The notes under the pieces are model-generated. The model had not been told where the DNA came from. It searched no databases and was given only the letters and a program-made list of their open reading frames with translations. 64,000 nt of DNA from Flavilitoribacter nigricans DSM 23189 = NBRC 102662. Its GTDB lineage: Bacteria; Bacteroidota; Bacteroidia; Chitinophagales; Saprospiraceae. Made by a program: the position numbers and the translations under genes. Positions within the stretch are counted from its first letter, which is position 1. Every line of letters begins with the position of its first letter. This document shows, one piece after another, positions 35,816 to 44,697 of this stretch. The stretch lies in contig NZ_PDUD01000024.1 of NCBI RefSeq assembly GCF_002646595.1, positions 186,001-250,000 on the forward strand. The letters run 5' to 3'.

Positions 35816-37053
35816 ACGTCTCCTTTTATAGCGTGAACAATTTGCATTTTAGACATTCTCAAAGCCGGTAATACCCCCGACAGAAAACCGAAGAATACGG
35901 TGAGCAACAATCCGATCAGGAAGACATTGAAATTGATGCTCAACTCGGCGTGCTTCAACCAGCCGGTAGCTTCGAATAATTCCAGGATGCCCCAGGCCAT
36001 GACCAGGCCGATGGCTCCGCCGAGCAGGGACAGCAGAATATTTTCCACGATAAACTGCACCGTCAGTACCGCCGAAGTAGCGCCAAAGGCTTTGCGCACG
36101 CCGATCTCCGAAGCCCGCTCCATGATGCGACTGCTGTTCAGGTTGACCAGATTAAGGGCCGGCAACAGCATGAACAGGAACATGGCGGCAAACAGCAGCG
36201 TATAAAATAATCCCTCCTCGGATTTTTCACTCCGGAACATCTGCCGGGTCATCACACCCAGATAGGTATCTGTATAGGTATCCAGTTTGTCGTACCATTC
36301 GCTTTTGGGGATCTCTATACCGGCCACCATTTCGTCGAACTCCGCTTTAATGGCCGGGATGTCCGATTCGTCGTGCCCCATGAGCATCGCCACGTAATTT
36401 CCGGTGAATCCGTACTGCTGCAGATCGATCTTGGAAGTATTGTAGGGGGCGTACAGGTCACTGTGGGAGAAATTTTGGAAAATCGGTACATTCTTGACTA
36501 CACCAACCACCTCGTAACGTGTATTATCTGCCTCTATCCATTTTCCGACGGCCTGCGTCCCTTCTCCGAAATAGGCATCCCGGGTGGCTTCCGAAATAAC
36601 GGCTACGAAGGCGTTATCCTCGATGTGCTGCCGGGTATACGGCCCTCCTTCCAGGAATTTGAATTCGTTGACCTTCCAAAAGTTTTCGCAGGTATGGATC
36701 AGTTGGAGCGATAGCTTTCGGCCGTCCACAAAGGTATTGACCGAATTGTTGTTGGATGCTATCGCAACCAGCTCCGGCGTTTTCAATTTGCGCACGTAGC
36801 GGTCCATGAAGTAAAAGCTGGCGGCGCTGATGGACATACTGTTCCCATCTTCGGTACTGAGCTGCACGCGGCGTACAATGGTAGAGCGGTCCCGGTTCAC
36901 TTCCGGATATTTCGGGTTGAGGATATGGTCCATGAAAGTCGTCACGACCATTAAAATGGCGAGGGTGATGCTGATGCCGAATAAGCTCACAAAAGTGAAA
37001 AACTTATTCCGGCCCAGTACTTTCCAGGCTATTTTGAGATAATTTTTTAACAT
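35812..37053 (-). CDS. ABC transporter permease, MacB/FtsX type (first)
   Basis: 413 residues with the same plan as its partner: span near 20-40, periplasmic domain (about 48-280), three spans in the C-terminal third, and the coupling loop VRKAFGATSAVLTVQFI. Ends IVHAIKGDV. Part of the MacB-like mechanotransmission exporters, which push substrates from the periplasm through TolC. Follows the ATPase gene by 95 bp. Confidence 0.9.
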   Translation of the reverse strand: MLKNYLKIAWKVLGRNKFFTFVSLFGISITLAILMVVTTFMDHILNPKYPEVNRDRSTIVRRVQLSTEDGNSMSISAASFYFMDRYVRKLKTPELVAIASNNNSVNTFVDGRKLSLQLIHTCENFWKVNEFKFLEGGPYTRQHIEDNAFVAVISEATRDAYFGEGTQAVGKWIEADNTRYEVVGVVKNVPIFQNFSHSDLYAPYNTSKIDLQQYGFTGNYVAMLMGHDESDIPAIKAEFDEMVAGIEIPKSEWYDKLDTYTDTYLGVMTRQMFRSEKSEEGLFYTLLFAAMFLFMLLPALNLVNLNSSRIMERASEIGVRKAFGATSAVLTVQFIVENILLSLLGGAIGLVMAWGILELFEATGWLKHAELSINFNVFLIGLLLTVFFGFLSGVLPALRMSKMQIVHAIKGDV

Positions 37054-37148
37054 AATTAAGTATTTGCGGAGCCAGGAGCAGGAGGTAGATCCATCTGCCC
37101 TTCGCCTAACTTTTTATTACAATAATCGATCACCGATCGACATCCGGT

Positions 37149-37814
37149 TTATACTACCTGGCTGCCGTCAAATAAACGCACCAGCCGATTGGTTTTCCGG
37201 GCCATACTTTCATCGTGGGTCACCATGATGATGGTGGTACCGTCCTGCTCGTTGAGTTGCAGCAGAATGTCCATTACTTCGTTGCCCATCACGCTGTCCA
37301 GGTTGCCGGTCGGTTCATCGGCCAGGATCAGTTTAGGACGCCCGACAATGGCACGGGCGATGGCCACCCGTTGCTTCTGCCCCCCGGAAAGCTGATTCGG
37401 GAAATGCTGCATGCGATTACTGAGGCCGACCTTTTCCAGGGCTTCCGCCGCCAGTCTTCTTCTCTCCTTGCCGGAAATGTTCCGGTACAGCAGCGGGAGT
37501 TCTACATTATCTACTACCGGCAGATCACTGATCAGGTGATAACTCTGAAAAATGAATCCGATGGTCTGATTGCGAAACCGCGCCAGTTGTTTGTCGGTAA
37601 AGCGGGCAAAATCCTCCCCGCTGATGGCGACCCGCCCCCCGGAAGGTTCGTCCAGTAGTCCGATGATGTTGAGCAGGGTACTTTTACCGCAACCGGAGGG
37701 ACCCATAATGGAGAGAAATTCTCCGCCGTCTACTTCCAGGTTGATGTTGTTGAGCGCTACGGTCTCCACCGTTTTGGTGCGGTAGATCTTTTCGATGTTC
37801 GCTAGTTCTATCAT
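37149..37814 (-). CDS. ABC transporter ATP-binding protein, MacB/LolD type
   Basis: 221 residues. Walker A GPSGCGKST (about 38-46), Q-loop FQSYHLI, signature LSGGQKQR, Walker B LILADEPTGNLD, D-loop and H-loop MVTHDESM. The sequence type is the LolD/MacB group that works with FtsX-like permeases, matching the two downstream permease genes. 41 bp after the TolC gene. Confidence 0.95.
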   Translation of the reverse strand: MIELANIEKIYRTKTVETVALNNINLEVDGGEFLSIMGPSGCGKSTLLNIIGLLDEPSGGRVAISGEDFARFTDKQLARFRNQTIGFIFQSYHLISDLPVVDNVELPLLYRNISGKERRRLAAEALEKVGLSNRMQHFPNQLSGGQKQRVAIARAIVGRPKLILADEPTGNLDSVMGNEVMDILLQLNEQDGTTIIMVTHDESMARKTNRLVRLFDGSQVV

Positions 37815-37855
37815 GATGTTAAGAGGTATGTGGTACGTTTTTCGGTACCGGATAA

Positions 37856-39316
37856 TTACGGATAGCTTATTTTTTGCTGTTGTTCAAAATCGTAAAGGGT
37901 CAGCGCGCGCACGGTGTAGTGGGTACGCCAGAAATTCCAGAGCGACTGGATATAGTCCCGGCGGGCCTTCACATTTTCCTGCAGCGCGATCCCCAATTCG
38001 GTAATGCTGAGGTTGCCCAGTACAAAGCGATCCTGGGCGATCTGGTAGCGGTCCGAAGCGATCTCATCCGCTTCGCGGTTGAGGCTCACCTGTTGCCGGT
38101 ACATCTCCAGTAAAGTGATCCAGGTGATCAGTCCCTGTTCGACATTCTGCCGGTCCTGTTCCACCTCAAAAATAGTCAACTGCTGATTGGCCAGCGCCTG
38201 TTCCCGTTGCCCGGCAGCCCGCCCCCAGTCCACAATGGGCAGGGTAAAGCGGAGAAAAATGCGTTCCTGATCCTGCGGCCGGGTATACACATCATTCAGT
38301 CTGCCGCCACTTTTGGAAAGACCAAAGTTGGCAACCAGTTCCGCAGAAAAACCGGTATTCCCTCGCGCCTCGGCGACATCCCGTTCCCCTTCCAGCAGAC
38401 GGCGTTGAAAAGCCGTGTATTCCGGCCGGTTCTTCATCGCCTCGTCCAGTCCCCTGTCCAAAGATACGGTCAGTTCCGGCAATTCCTCGGGCAGTACCGG
38501 CCGGCGGGCCTCAACCGGTGTGCCGCCGAAAAAAGCATTGAGTTGCTGCAGTCCGGTTGCATAATCCTGCTCAGCCACCGCTACCGACTTACGGGCTTTC
38601 AGACCTTCCAGTTTGGTTTGCAGCACATCATTGCGGGAGGCCTTTCCCAGGGCTTCTTTTTCGAGTACAATGCGGTAGAGCGTATCGGTATTCGCTTCGT
38701 TCGTCCGGGCCATCTGCAGATCGATACTGGCGACCATCAGACTGAAAAAGCGGTCTACGGCATCAATGGCCAGTTCCTCCATATCCGCAGCAAATTGTTG
38801 TTGGGATTCCTGGTATTCCAGGGGAGCGATCTTTTTTTGCCAGCGCAGCGCGTTGAACTGGAACAACGGCTGGGAAAATCCGATCTGAATGGGTGCCCCA
38901 TTGTAGAGGGTCGTATCCTTAATGAAGTCGTCAAACCGCTGTAGATAGGTCCCGATGAAAAGGCTTCCGCCGGTAAACGGCACTTCCTGATTGATCGACA
39001 GATCGAGTACCCCGTTATGGTTGGAGACCGATTGGAAATCAACCGATCCGTTCGGCTGCACGATCTCCTGAAAAGTACGGGTAAAACCGGGTAGGGTGCC
39101 GCCCAGTACGATCTGGGGTTTGAGGTCCGCCCGGGCATTTCTCCACTCCCAGTAACTGAAGGTCTTGCGGGTAGCTGCCCGCCGGGCAGCGATGGATTGT
39201 TGCTGCGCCAGGCGGATAGCGTCCTCTAATGACAGTCGGGTGCCTTCCTGAGCCCGTACGTTCGGACCGCAGCAGGCGATGATGAATAAAAACAACAGGG
39301 TGATCTTACAGTGCAT
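37856..39316 (-). CDS. TolC family outer-membrane efflux protein
   Basis: 486 residues. Signal peptide (MHCKITLLFLFIIACCG) then long coiled-coil helices with paired repeats: about 28-230 and 250-450 (RRAATRKTFSYWEWRNARADLKPQI; ANQQLTIFEVEQDRQNVEQGLITWITLLEMYRQQVSLN). TolC trimers form the exit duct for tripartite exporters. 49 bp after the adaptor gene, so the same transcript. Confidence 0.9.
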   Translation of the reverse strand: MHCKITLLFLFIIACCGPNVRAQEGTRLSLEDAIRLAQQQSIAARRAATRKTFSYWEWRNARADLKPQIVLGGTLPGFTRTFQEIVQPNGSVDFQSVSNHNGVLDLSINQEVPFTGGSLFIGTYLQRFDDFIKDTTLYNGAPIQIGFSQPLFQFNALRWQKKIAPLEYQESQQQFAADMEELAIDAVDRFFSLMVASIDLQMARTNEANTDTLYRIVLEKEALGKASRNDVLQTKLEGLKARKSVAVAEQDYATGLQQLNAFFGGTPVEARRPVLPEELPELTVSLDRGLDEAMKNRPEYTAFQRRLLEGERDVAEARGNTGFSAELVANFGLSKSGGRLNDVYTRPQDQERIFLRFTLPIVDWGRAAGQREQALANQQLTIFEVEQDRQNVEQGLITWITLLEMYRQQVSLNREADEIASDRYQIAQDRFVLGNLSITELGIALQENVKARRDYIQSLWNFWRTHYTVRALTLYDFEQQQKISYP

Positions 39317-39365
39317 TTTATCTTTTTATGGGTTCACCGGAACGTAAATACCGGATGGAACGGAC

Positions 39366-40613
39366 TTATCTGACGTCGACCTTATCCATGTGCTCGTAGC
39401 GGCTCATGTCGCTGATGACGATGGTTTCTCCCGCAGCAATATTATTTTCCAGTTCGACGTAATCGGAATTGGCCAGTCCGATCCGGACCATACGTTTTTC
39501 GGCCACACCGTTGCGCATTACAAATAGCGCCTGCTCGTTGCGTCCTTTGAAAGCCGGACCGTTCGCCACCCGGATCACCTGCGGTTTGGTGGCCGTGATG
39601 ATGAAGAGCTCCACGCGCATATTGGGGCGCAGGGCAGCATGATCGGGTTCATCCAGCTGGATATCAAAACTGATCAGGTTGTTTTCCACGGTGGGCCGGA
39701 TATTAGTGATCCGGCCGCTGATGGTTTCCGCTTCACTCAGCCGGATGTTTACTGCCTGGCCCGGACTGATCCGTTCGGCGTAAACGTCCGATAGCGTACC
39801 GGTCACTTTGTAGCTGCCCAGATCGGCGATGCGGGCCAGGGTTTCTCCTTCGCTGACGGTGGATCCAATATTTTCGTTGGCCCAGGTCAGTACTCCCGGA
39901 CGCGATGCCACCACTTCGGCCCGCTTCAGCTTTTCTTCCATTTCCTGAATACTGTTGCGCTGAATATTTGCCTGGATCTCCAGTTCCTTTACCTCCGTAC
40001 TGGTAGACTGCCGCCGAATGAGCAGGTCATTCTCCAGTTGTTTCTTCTCCAGCCGGGCGATCTTGAGGCGCAATACCGCTTCGTCTACTCCTTCGTCCGT
40101 GCCACCTCCGATCTGTTTCAGGCGCTTTGCACTTTCCACCGCAGCTTCCAGGCTGTAAATCTCCAGGGCTTTGATGGAGTCTTTGATCTCGAGGTCAAAC
40201 TGATCTTTGGCAAGGGCAAAACGGAGTTTATCAATCCGGTTCTCCTGGAGATCCAGTTCCTGCTTCTGCTTATCAAAATTGAGTAGGAAAAAAGATTTGT
40301 CCAGCAGGAGGATCGGATCGCCGGGTTCTACCTGCCGGCCGACTTCAATGAGTACTTCCCGGATGTCTGCCTGGATGGGGCTGGTCACCACCTGCTCGTA
40401 GGCAGGGATCACCTCCCCCATCGCGCTCAGCGTATTGCTGATCGGTCCGGTTTCGGCCACCGCTACCCGCAGACGATCCTGGTCTACCTTTCCCCCCAGC
40501 ATTTTGCGCAATCCCCAAATACCAGCCACCACTACGATCAGGGCCAGGCCGATCTGCCAAAGTCGCCTGTACGTTCGTTGTCGCTGAATTCTTTCTTCTA
40601 CCGGACGATCCAT
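39366..40613 (-). CDS. Periplasmic adaptor (HlyD/MacA-like membrane fusion protein)
   Basis: 415 residues. One N-terminal span (about 18-35), lipoyl half-motif (VVTSPIQADIREVLIEVGRQVEPGDPILLLD, about 72-102), a long coiled-coil hairpin (about 105-235), second lipoyl half (ASRPGVLTWANENIGSTVSEGETLARIADLG), beta-barrel and MP domains. It bridges the inner-membrane permeases to TolC. First gene of the exporter block, next to the sigma-54 promoter. Confidence 0.9.
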   Translation of the reverse strand: MDRPVEERIQRQRTYRRLWQIGLALIVVVAGIWGLRKMLGGKVDQDRLRVAVAETGPISNTLSAMGEVIPAYEQVVTSPIQADIREVLIEVGRQVEPGDPILLLDKSFFLLNFDKQKQELDLQENRIDKLRFALAKDQFDLEIKDSIKALEIYSLEAAVESAKRLKQIGGGTDEGVDEAVLRLKIARLEKKQLENDLLIRRQSTSTEVKELEIQANIQRNSIQEMEEKLKRAEVVASRPGVLTWANENIGSTVSEGETLARIADLGSYKVTGTLSDVYAERISPGQAVNIRLSEAETISGRITNIRPTVENNLISFDIQLDEPDHAALRPNMRVELFIITATKPQVIRVANGPAFKGRNEQALFVMRNGVAEKRMVRIGLANSDYVELENNIAAGETIVISDMSRYEHMDKVDVR

Positions 40614-40651
40614 ATACTCAATGTTTTTGTTCGATTTTCACCTATACTAAT

Positions 40652-40666
40652 CCAAGCAGCGTGCCA
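40652..40666 (-). promoter_or_regulatory. Sigma-54 (-24/-12) promoter of the exporter operon
   Basis: On the minus strand TGGCACG-CTGC-TTGG matches the consensus TGGCACG-N4-TTGC at 10 of 11 fixed positions, with correct spacing; only the -12 C is G. Start of transcription would fall near 40640, about 27 nt before the adaptor ATG at 40613. The operon encodes its own GAFTDA-type activator. Confidence 0.6.
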
Positions 40667-40727
40667 AAACATAAAGCAATGAAAATCAGGTATTTAAATT
40701 AAACCAATCATCACGAAAGCGTTTGAT

Positions 40728-40753
40728 TCCGAACGGATTGTCCGATATCGGAC
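40728..40753. promoter_or_regulatory. Tandem dyads, likely activator binding sites
   Basis: Two inverted repeats with the same arms: TCCG-AA-CGGA (40728-40737) and the perfect 14-bp palindrome GTCCGATATCGGAC (40740-40753). They lie about 90-115 bp upstream of the predicted start of transcription, the normal range for NtrC-type enhancer sites. Confidence 0.55.
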
Positions 40754-40896
40754 GATGGATTTAAACTACGAAGAGGCGCCTATCGTACGGGAAATGGATC
40801 GGCAGGTAAGAATGGAATTGGAAAATGCTAAGCCCTACACCAATGCGGAATTTAATGTAGGAGTGGTAAAGCTCGTTAAGCAGGGAGTAAAAATGG

Positions 40897-42024
40897 TTAA
40901 ACCGTATACTTTTCCAGGCGCTCCGGGTGGATCTTTCCGACCAGACCGGGCTCCGGCCAAAGACCGGCCAGAGGCAGCACTCCGCCGACCCGATGCTGAA
41001 TCGGAGGCTGCACGATATCTTCCGCCAGCAGCAACTCTCCCAGTGCACCTTCCGTATTGCTCAGCGCTCCGTCCACCAGACTACCCAGCAAAGCGGCCGC
41101 AGCGGTGAGTATACTGGTTTCTCCGAAATGGGCACCCAACTGACAGGGGATGCCGTTCTCCCGGGCCAGCCGGTAGATTTCCAGGCTGGACTGGATACCT
41201 CCCAGTTTAGAGATCTTTAGATTAAAATGATTGCATATCTTTTCTGCGGCCAGTCGACGGGCCCCAGCCAGATCAAGCAGGGATTCATCGGCCATGATCT
41301 GGGCATCTTTACCGTACAGGCGAGTGAGTATTTGCAGACTTTTCAGGTCTTCCGGCGGGGTGGGTTGTTCGAAAGAATGGATGTTGAGCGCCAGTAATTC
41401 GGGAATAAACTGCCTGGCTTGATCGAGATCCCAGGCACCGTTCACATCGAAGCGAATGGGCATGTCCTCTCCGAAAAAATTCCGCAACAGATCTATCTTG
41501 GCGATAGTATCCGGCTGGTCGGTGCCTACTTTGAGCTTTATGGCCGCAGGTTGCAATCGTTGCAACAGGGGCAGCAATTTTTCCATACTTTTCAGGGAAA
41601 GAAAAGGCAGGATGAGGCTGTATTGCAGAGAACCGCTGTAAGAGATACCCAGCAACTCCCGCAGGCTTTTGCTTTCGCTGCGGCTCCAGGCATCCAGCCA
41701 GGCCAGTTCGAGGGCGCAACGGGTACTCGGGCCAATGCCGCGCGCCGCCCAAGCTTGCAGGCGGAGGTGTAGCGCTTCCAAAGATTCGATGGGAGTCCGG
41801 AGCAGTTCCTCCTCCAGTATTCCTATTTCCCGGGCCACGTCTTCCATACTTTCCCCGGTAACGTAAGTGCGGGGACAGGATTCGCCAAAGCCGGAAACGC
41901 CGGAGCGGGTCCGGATCTCTACGATCGCCGACCGGGAACTGGACGTACCGCTATTGTTGGATTGTTCAAAGCGGAAGTTAAGCGGGATCTGAATAGCCCG
42001 AAAACGCACAGACGCAATTTCCAC
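40897..42024 (-). CDS. Enolase-superfamily epimerase/racemase, dipeptide-epimerase-like
   Basis: 375 residues in the muconate-lactonising-enzyme subgroup. N-terminal capping domain, then the barrel with catalytic Lys pair in AAIKLKVG (about 161-167), metal ligands Asp in RFDVNGAW, Glu in FEQPTPPEDL and Asp in MADESL, and the opposing Lys in NLKISKLGG. This is the pattern of L-Ala-D/L-Glu or related dipeptide epimerases, used in murein peptide recycling. Substrate cannot be set by eye. Its end is 284 bp before the exporter adaptor start on the same strand. Confidence 0.85.
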   Translation of the reverse strand: MEIASVRFRAIQIPLNFRFEQSNNSGTSSSRSAIVEIRTRSGVSGFGESCPRTYVTGESMEDVAREIGILEEELLRTPIESLEALHLRLQAWAARGIGPSTRCALELAWLDAWSRSESKSLRELLGISYSGSLQYSLILPFLSLKSMEKLLPLLQRLQPAAIKLKVGTDQPDTIAKIDLLRNFFGEDMPIRFDVNGAWDLDQARQFIPELLALNIHSFEQPTPPEDLKSLQILTRLYGKDAQIMADESLLDLAGARRLAAEKICNHFNLKISKLGGIQSSLEIYRLARENGIPCQLGAHFGETSILTAAAALLGSLVDGALSNTEGALGELLLAEDIVQPPIQHRVGGVLPLAGLWPEPGLVGKIHPERLEKYTV

Positions 42025-42080
42025 AAAAATGCTTTTAGAAAGTAACGGCCAAGATGGCCCAAATTTGTCTACCGGAAGGA

Positions 42081-42112
42081 TTGCGCCAGCAGGGTACTAT
42101 TCCGTATATTTG
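42081..42112 (+). promoter_or_regulatory. -33/-7 promoter before the acylase gene
   Basis: TTG at 42081-42083 and TATATTTG at 42105-42112 (exact TAnnTTTG) with 21 bp between. It faces the penicillin-acylase-family gene at 42302, giving a leader of about 180 nt. Confidence 0.5.
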
Positions 42113-42128
42113 ATCATTCCGCAATCCT

Positions 42129-42206
42129 TTACCAGGCATTGTGTTTGTTGCGCCGGTATTCGTAAATGACGCCACACAGGAAAGATAGGCAAATAAATAG
42201 TTTCAT
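42129..42206 (-). CDS. Possible 25-residue small peptide
   Basis: ATG at 42206 to TAA at 42129 gives MKLFICLSFLCGVIYEYRRN then KHNAW: a short hydrophobic half and a basic polar tail. It lies alone in the 277-bp divergent space between the epimerase and acylase genes. Size and form fit a tiny membrane peptide, but there is no homology or codon evidence. Confidence 0.25.
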   Translation of the reverse strand: MKLFICLSFLCGVIYEYRRNKHNAW

Positions 42207-42301
42207 AGGTATTGGGTTTTGGTTATCAGGTCTTTCTATACGACTACATTGTTCTTAAATCAATTCTCAAAAAGAAAAAATTGTTCCTTCCCAAGTGTTA
42301 A

Positions 42302-44386
42302 ATGATGATGATCAGAATATTTTTTTCCATCCCCGCTTTATTCTTCTTTTTTACCGTCAGTGCGCAGGTTGATCCGGAGCGCATCACTATCGCCCGCGAC
42401 GAGTGGGGCGTACCGCATATTTTCGCGCCTACGGATGCCGAAGTTGCCTACGGTTTTGCCTGGGCTACGGCCGAAGACGACTTCCGAACCATCCAGGAAC
42501 AACTCCTTCCGGTCCGAAACCTGGCCGGACTGGTTATGGGAAAACAGGGGGCATTTATGGATGTCGCCGTACACCTGATGGACAGTAAGGAGATCGTGGA
42601 AGAACGTTTCGAAAGCGACCTCAGTCCGGAATTCCGGGAGGTGCTGGCCGGCTACGCCGCCGGGATCAATGCCTACGCCGCAGCGCATCCCCAGGAAGTA
42701 CTACACAAAAAACTCTTTCCCGTTCATCCGAAGGAGATCATCGAGATCTACATTCTCGGGATGAGTCTGATGTCCGGGATCGACCGCGACCTCGGTGCAA
42801 TACTGCAGGAACGGCTCCCGGTGATCACGTCGGAAGAAGGTCGCGGATCCAATGCTTTCGCCATCAGTCGCCAAAAAACCAGGGACGGCAAAACCTATCT
42901 CGCTATTAATTCGCACCAGCCGATGGAAGGTATGAACTCCTGGTACGAGGCCCACCTGTGCAGCGAAGAAGGCTGGAATATTCTCGGTGCTACCTTCCCC
43001 GGCGGGGTCAGTATCTTTTTGGGAGCCAATCCCTATCTGGGCTGGGCTCATACCGTTAATCACGGCGACCTTGCGGATGTCTACCAACTCACGATGCATC
43101 CGGAAAACGAAGATCAGTACCGCTTCGACGGGGAATGGCTTAGCCTGGAGCCCTACCATACCAAAGCCCGCATCAAACTACTGGGACTGATCCCGGTGGG
43201 AGCGAAACAAAAATTCTACAAAAGCAAATACGGCGTCACCTTTAAGACCGGCCAGGGCGTTTTCGCACTGCGTTTCCCCGCCAATCGTGACATCCGGGCC
43301 GCCGAACAGTGGTACCGCATGAATAAGGCTACCGACTGGGAAAGTTTCCGCGCCGCCCTGAATATGCAGGCCATCATCAGCACCAATATTGTATACGCCG
43401 ATCGGGACGACCACATCTTTTACGTGAGCAACGGTCGCTTCCCGGTGAGAGACCCAAAGTATAACTGGCGCGGAGTGCTGCCCGGAGATACTTCCGCTAC
43501 CCTCTGGGCCGACAATTACTACCCGCTGGATAGCCTGGCGCAGGTGCTCGACCCGGCGGCCGGCTATGTTTACAATTGTAACCATTCCCCGTTCCTTTCT
43601 ACCGCTCCGGAGGAAAATCCCCGCCCGGATCAGGTGCCCGCCACGATGGGCTACCGGCCCGCTGAGGTTCAGACCAATCGCGGGGTGCGCTTCGCTGAGT
43701 TGATCGAACAGTATGACCAACTCGATTACGAGGATTTTAAAAAGATTAAATACGATGTCAGTTATACCAGCCCGCTCGAGGCGTATCCGCGTCTGGAACC
43801 GATCTTCCACCTCGCTGCCGAAAAATACCCGGATATCCGGGCCGAGATCGACCTGCTCCACAACTGGGACCGGGCCGCTACACTGGAGAGCCACGCCGCT
43901 TCCCTTTTTATCGTTTCGCTGAAATATCTGCAACAACACCCACAGTTGCGGGGTGAAAGCAGCCTGCGCACGGGCCCGGAACTGGATGAGGCCAAGCTGG
44001 TAGAAGCCATACGCCATTCCCGGGATTATTTTCAGGAGCATTTCGGGAGTCGTACCGTTCCGCTGGCTCAATTGCAGCGGCACTCGCGCGGTGACGTTTC
44101 CCTACCGATGCCGGGAGCGCCGGATGTGCTCGGCGCCATTTACAGTCAAACCCAAAAGAACGGAGTGATCCGCCCCTTCGTTGGAGAGTCCTACATTCAA
44201 CTAGCTCGCTTTTCCGAACAGGGGGTGGAACTGGAAACCGTCAACGCTTTCGGAGCCTCGTCTAAAGCCGGCAGCACACACTACACCGACCAGATGCCGC
44301 TCTTTACCCAACAACAGCTCAAAACCATGACCCTGGATAAAGAAAAGATCCTGGCCGAAGCCAAACGGATCTATCATCCGCAGTGA
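42302..44386 (+). CDS. Penicillin acylase family (Ntn-hydrolase) protein
   Basis: 694 residues. Signal peptide (FFSIPALFFFFTVSAQ). The alpha-chain start ITIARDEWGVPHIFAPTDAEVAYGFAWATAEDDF is typical. The autocatalytic cleavage site is EEGRG|SNAFAI, with Ser183 becoming the N-terminal nucleophile of the beta chain; the later NHGDLADVYQL and NFVY-like segments also fit. Members hydrolyse acyl amides such as penicillin G or acyl-homoserine lactones in the periplasm; here the acyl substrate is unknown. Quorum quenching is possible but not shown. Confidence 0.9.
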   Translation: MMMIRIFFSIPALFFFFTVSAQVDPERITIARDEWGVPHIFAPTDAEVAYGFAWATAEDDFRTIQEQLLPVRNLAGLVMGKQGAFMDVAVHLMDSKEIVEERFESDLSPEFREVLAGYAAGINAYAAAHPQEVLHKKLFPVHPKEIIEIYILGMSLMSGIDRDLGAILQERLPVITSEEGRGSNAFAISRQKTRDGKTYLAINSHQPMEGMNSWYEAHLCSEEGWNILGATFPGGVSIFLGANPYLGWAHTVNHGDLADVYQLTMHPENEDQYRFDGEWLSLEPYHTKARIKLLGLIPVGAKQKFYKSKYGVTFKTGQGVFALRFPANRDIRAAEQWYRMNKATDWESFRAALNMQAIISTNIVYADRDDHIFYVSNGRFPVRDPKYNWRGVLPGDTSATLWADNYYPLDSLAQVLDPAAGYVYNCNHSPFLSTAPEENPRPDQVPATMGYRPAEVQTNRGVRFAELIEQYDQLDYEDFKKIKYDVSYTSPLEAYPRLEPIFHLAAEKYPDIRAEIDLLHNWDRAATLESHAASLFIVSLKYLQQHPQLRGESSLRTGPELDEAKLVEAIRHSRDYFQEHFGSRTVPLAQLQRHSRGDVSLPMPGAPDVLGAIYSQTQKNGVIRPFVGESYIQLARFSEQGVELETVNAFGASSKAGSTHYTDQMPLFTQQQLKTMTLDKEKILAEAKRIYHPQ

Positions 44387-44697
44387 TTGCAGGTACTTTT
44401 TCCGTTCCGGCATTGGCAATAATAAAAAACTTTTGCAGGCCCCTGCCTACCCTGCCGAAATGCGGCTTTTCGGACCGGTAAAATATGCTATCACAGATCT
44501 CATTTTCTACCCAATAAGGTTTTTTGGAAGTAGCCTGTAAAAGGCTATCATTTTGCCGAAAAATTAAACACAAAACTTTGCTAATCAATTATATTACGCA
44601 TTATTCAAACCATGGGATAAAAAACCAACTCTTCCGGCTAAACGGTGTTTAATAAGAGAGCTCAAAGATATCTTTATTACAAATTGAACACCATCAT
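44387..44697. other. Intergenic region before the NADH dehydrogenase gene
   Basis: 311 bp without a credible gene. AT-rich in its second half, so likely the promoter region; TATCTTTA at about 44668-44675 is one base off TAnnTTTG. A small hairpin AGCC...GGCT is near 44530. No terminator is clear after the acylase gene. Confidence 0.4.

Noticed and set aside
40755-41108. Plus-strand open frame beginning MDLNYEEAPIVREMDRQ next to the exporter promoter
   Set aside because: The first 50 codons look plausible, but the rest runs antisense through the 3' end of the epimerase gene and there is no recognisable family; it may be a chance frame.
43178-44083. 301-codon minus-strand frame opposite the acylase gene
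   Set aside because: Shadow of a well-defined Ntn-hydrolase.
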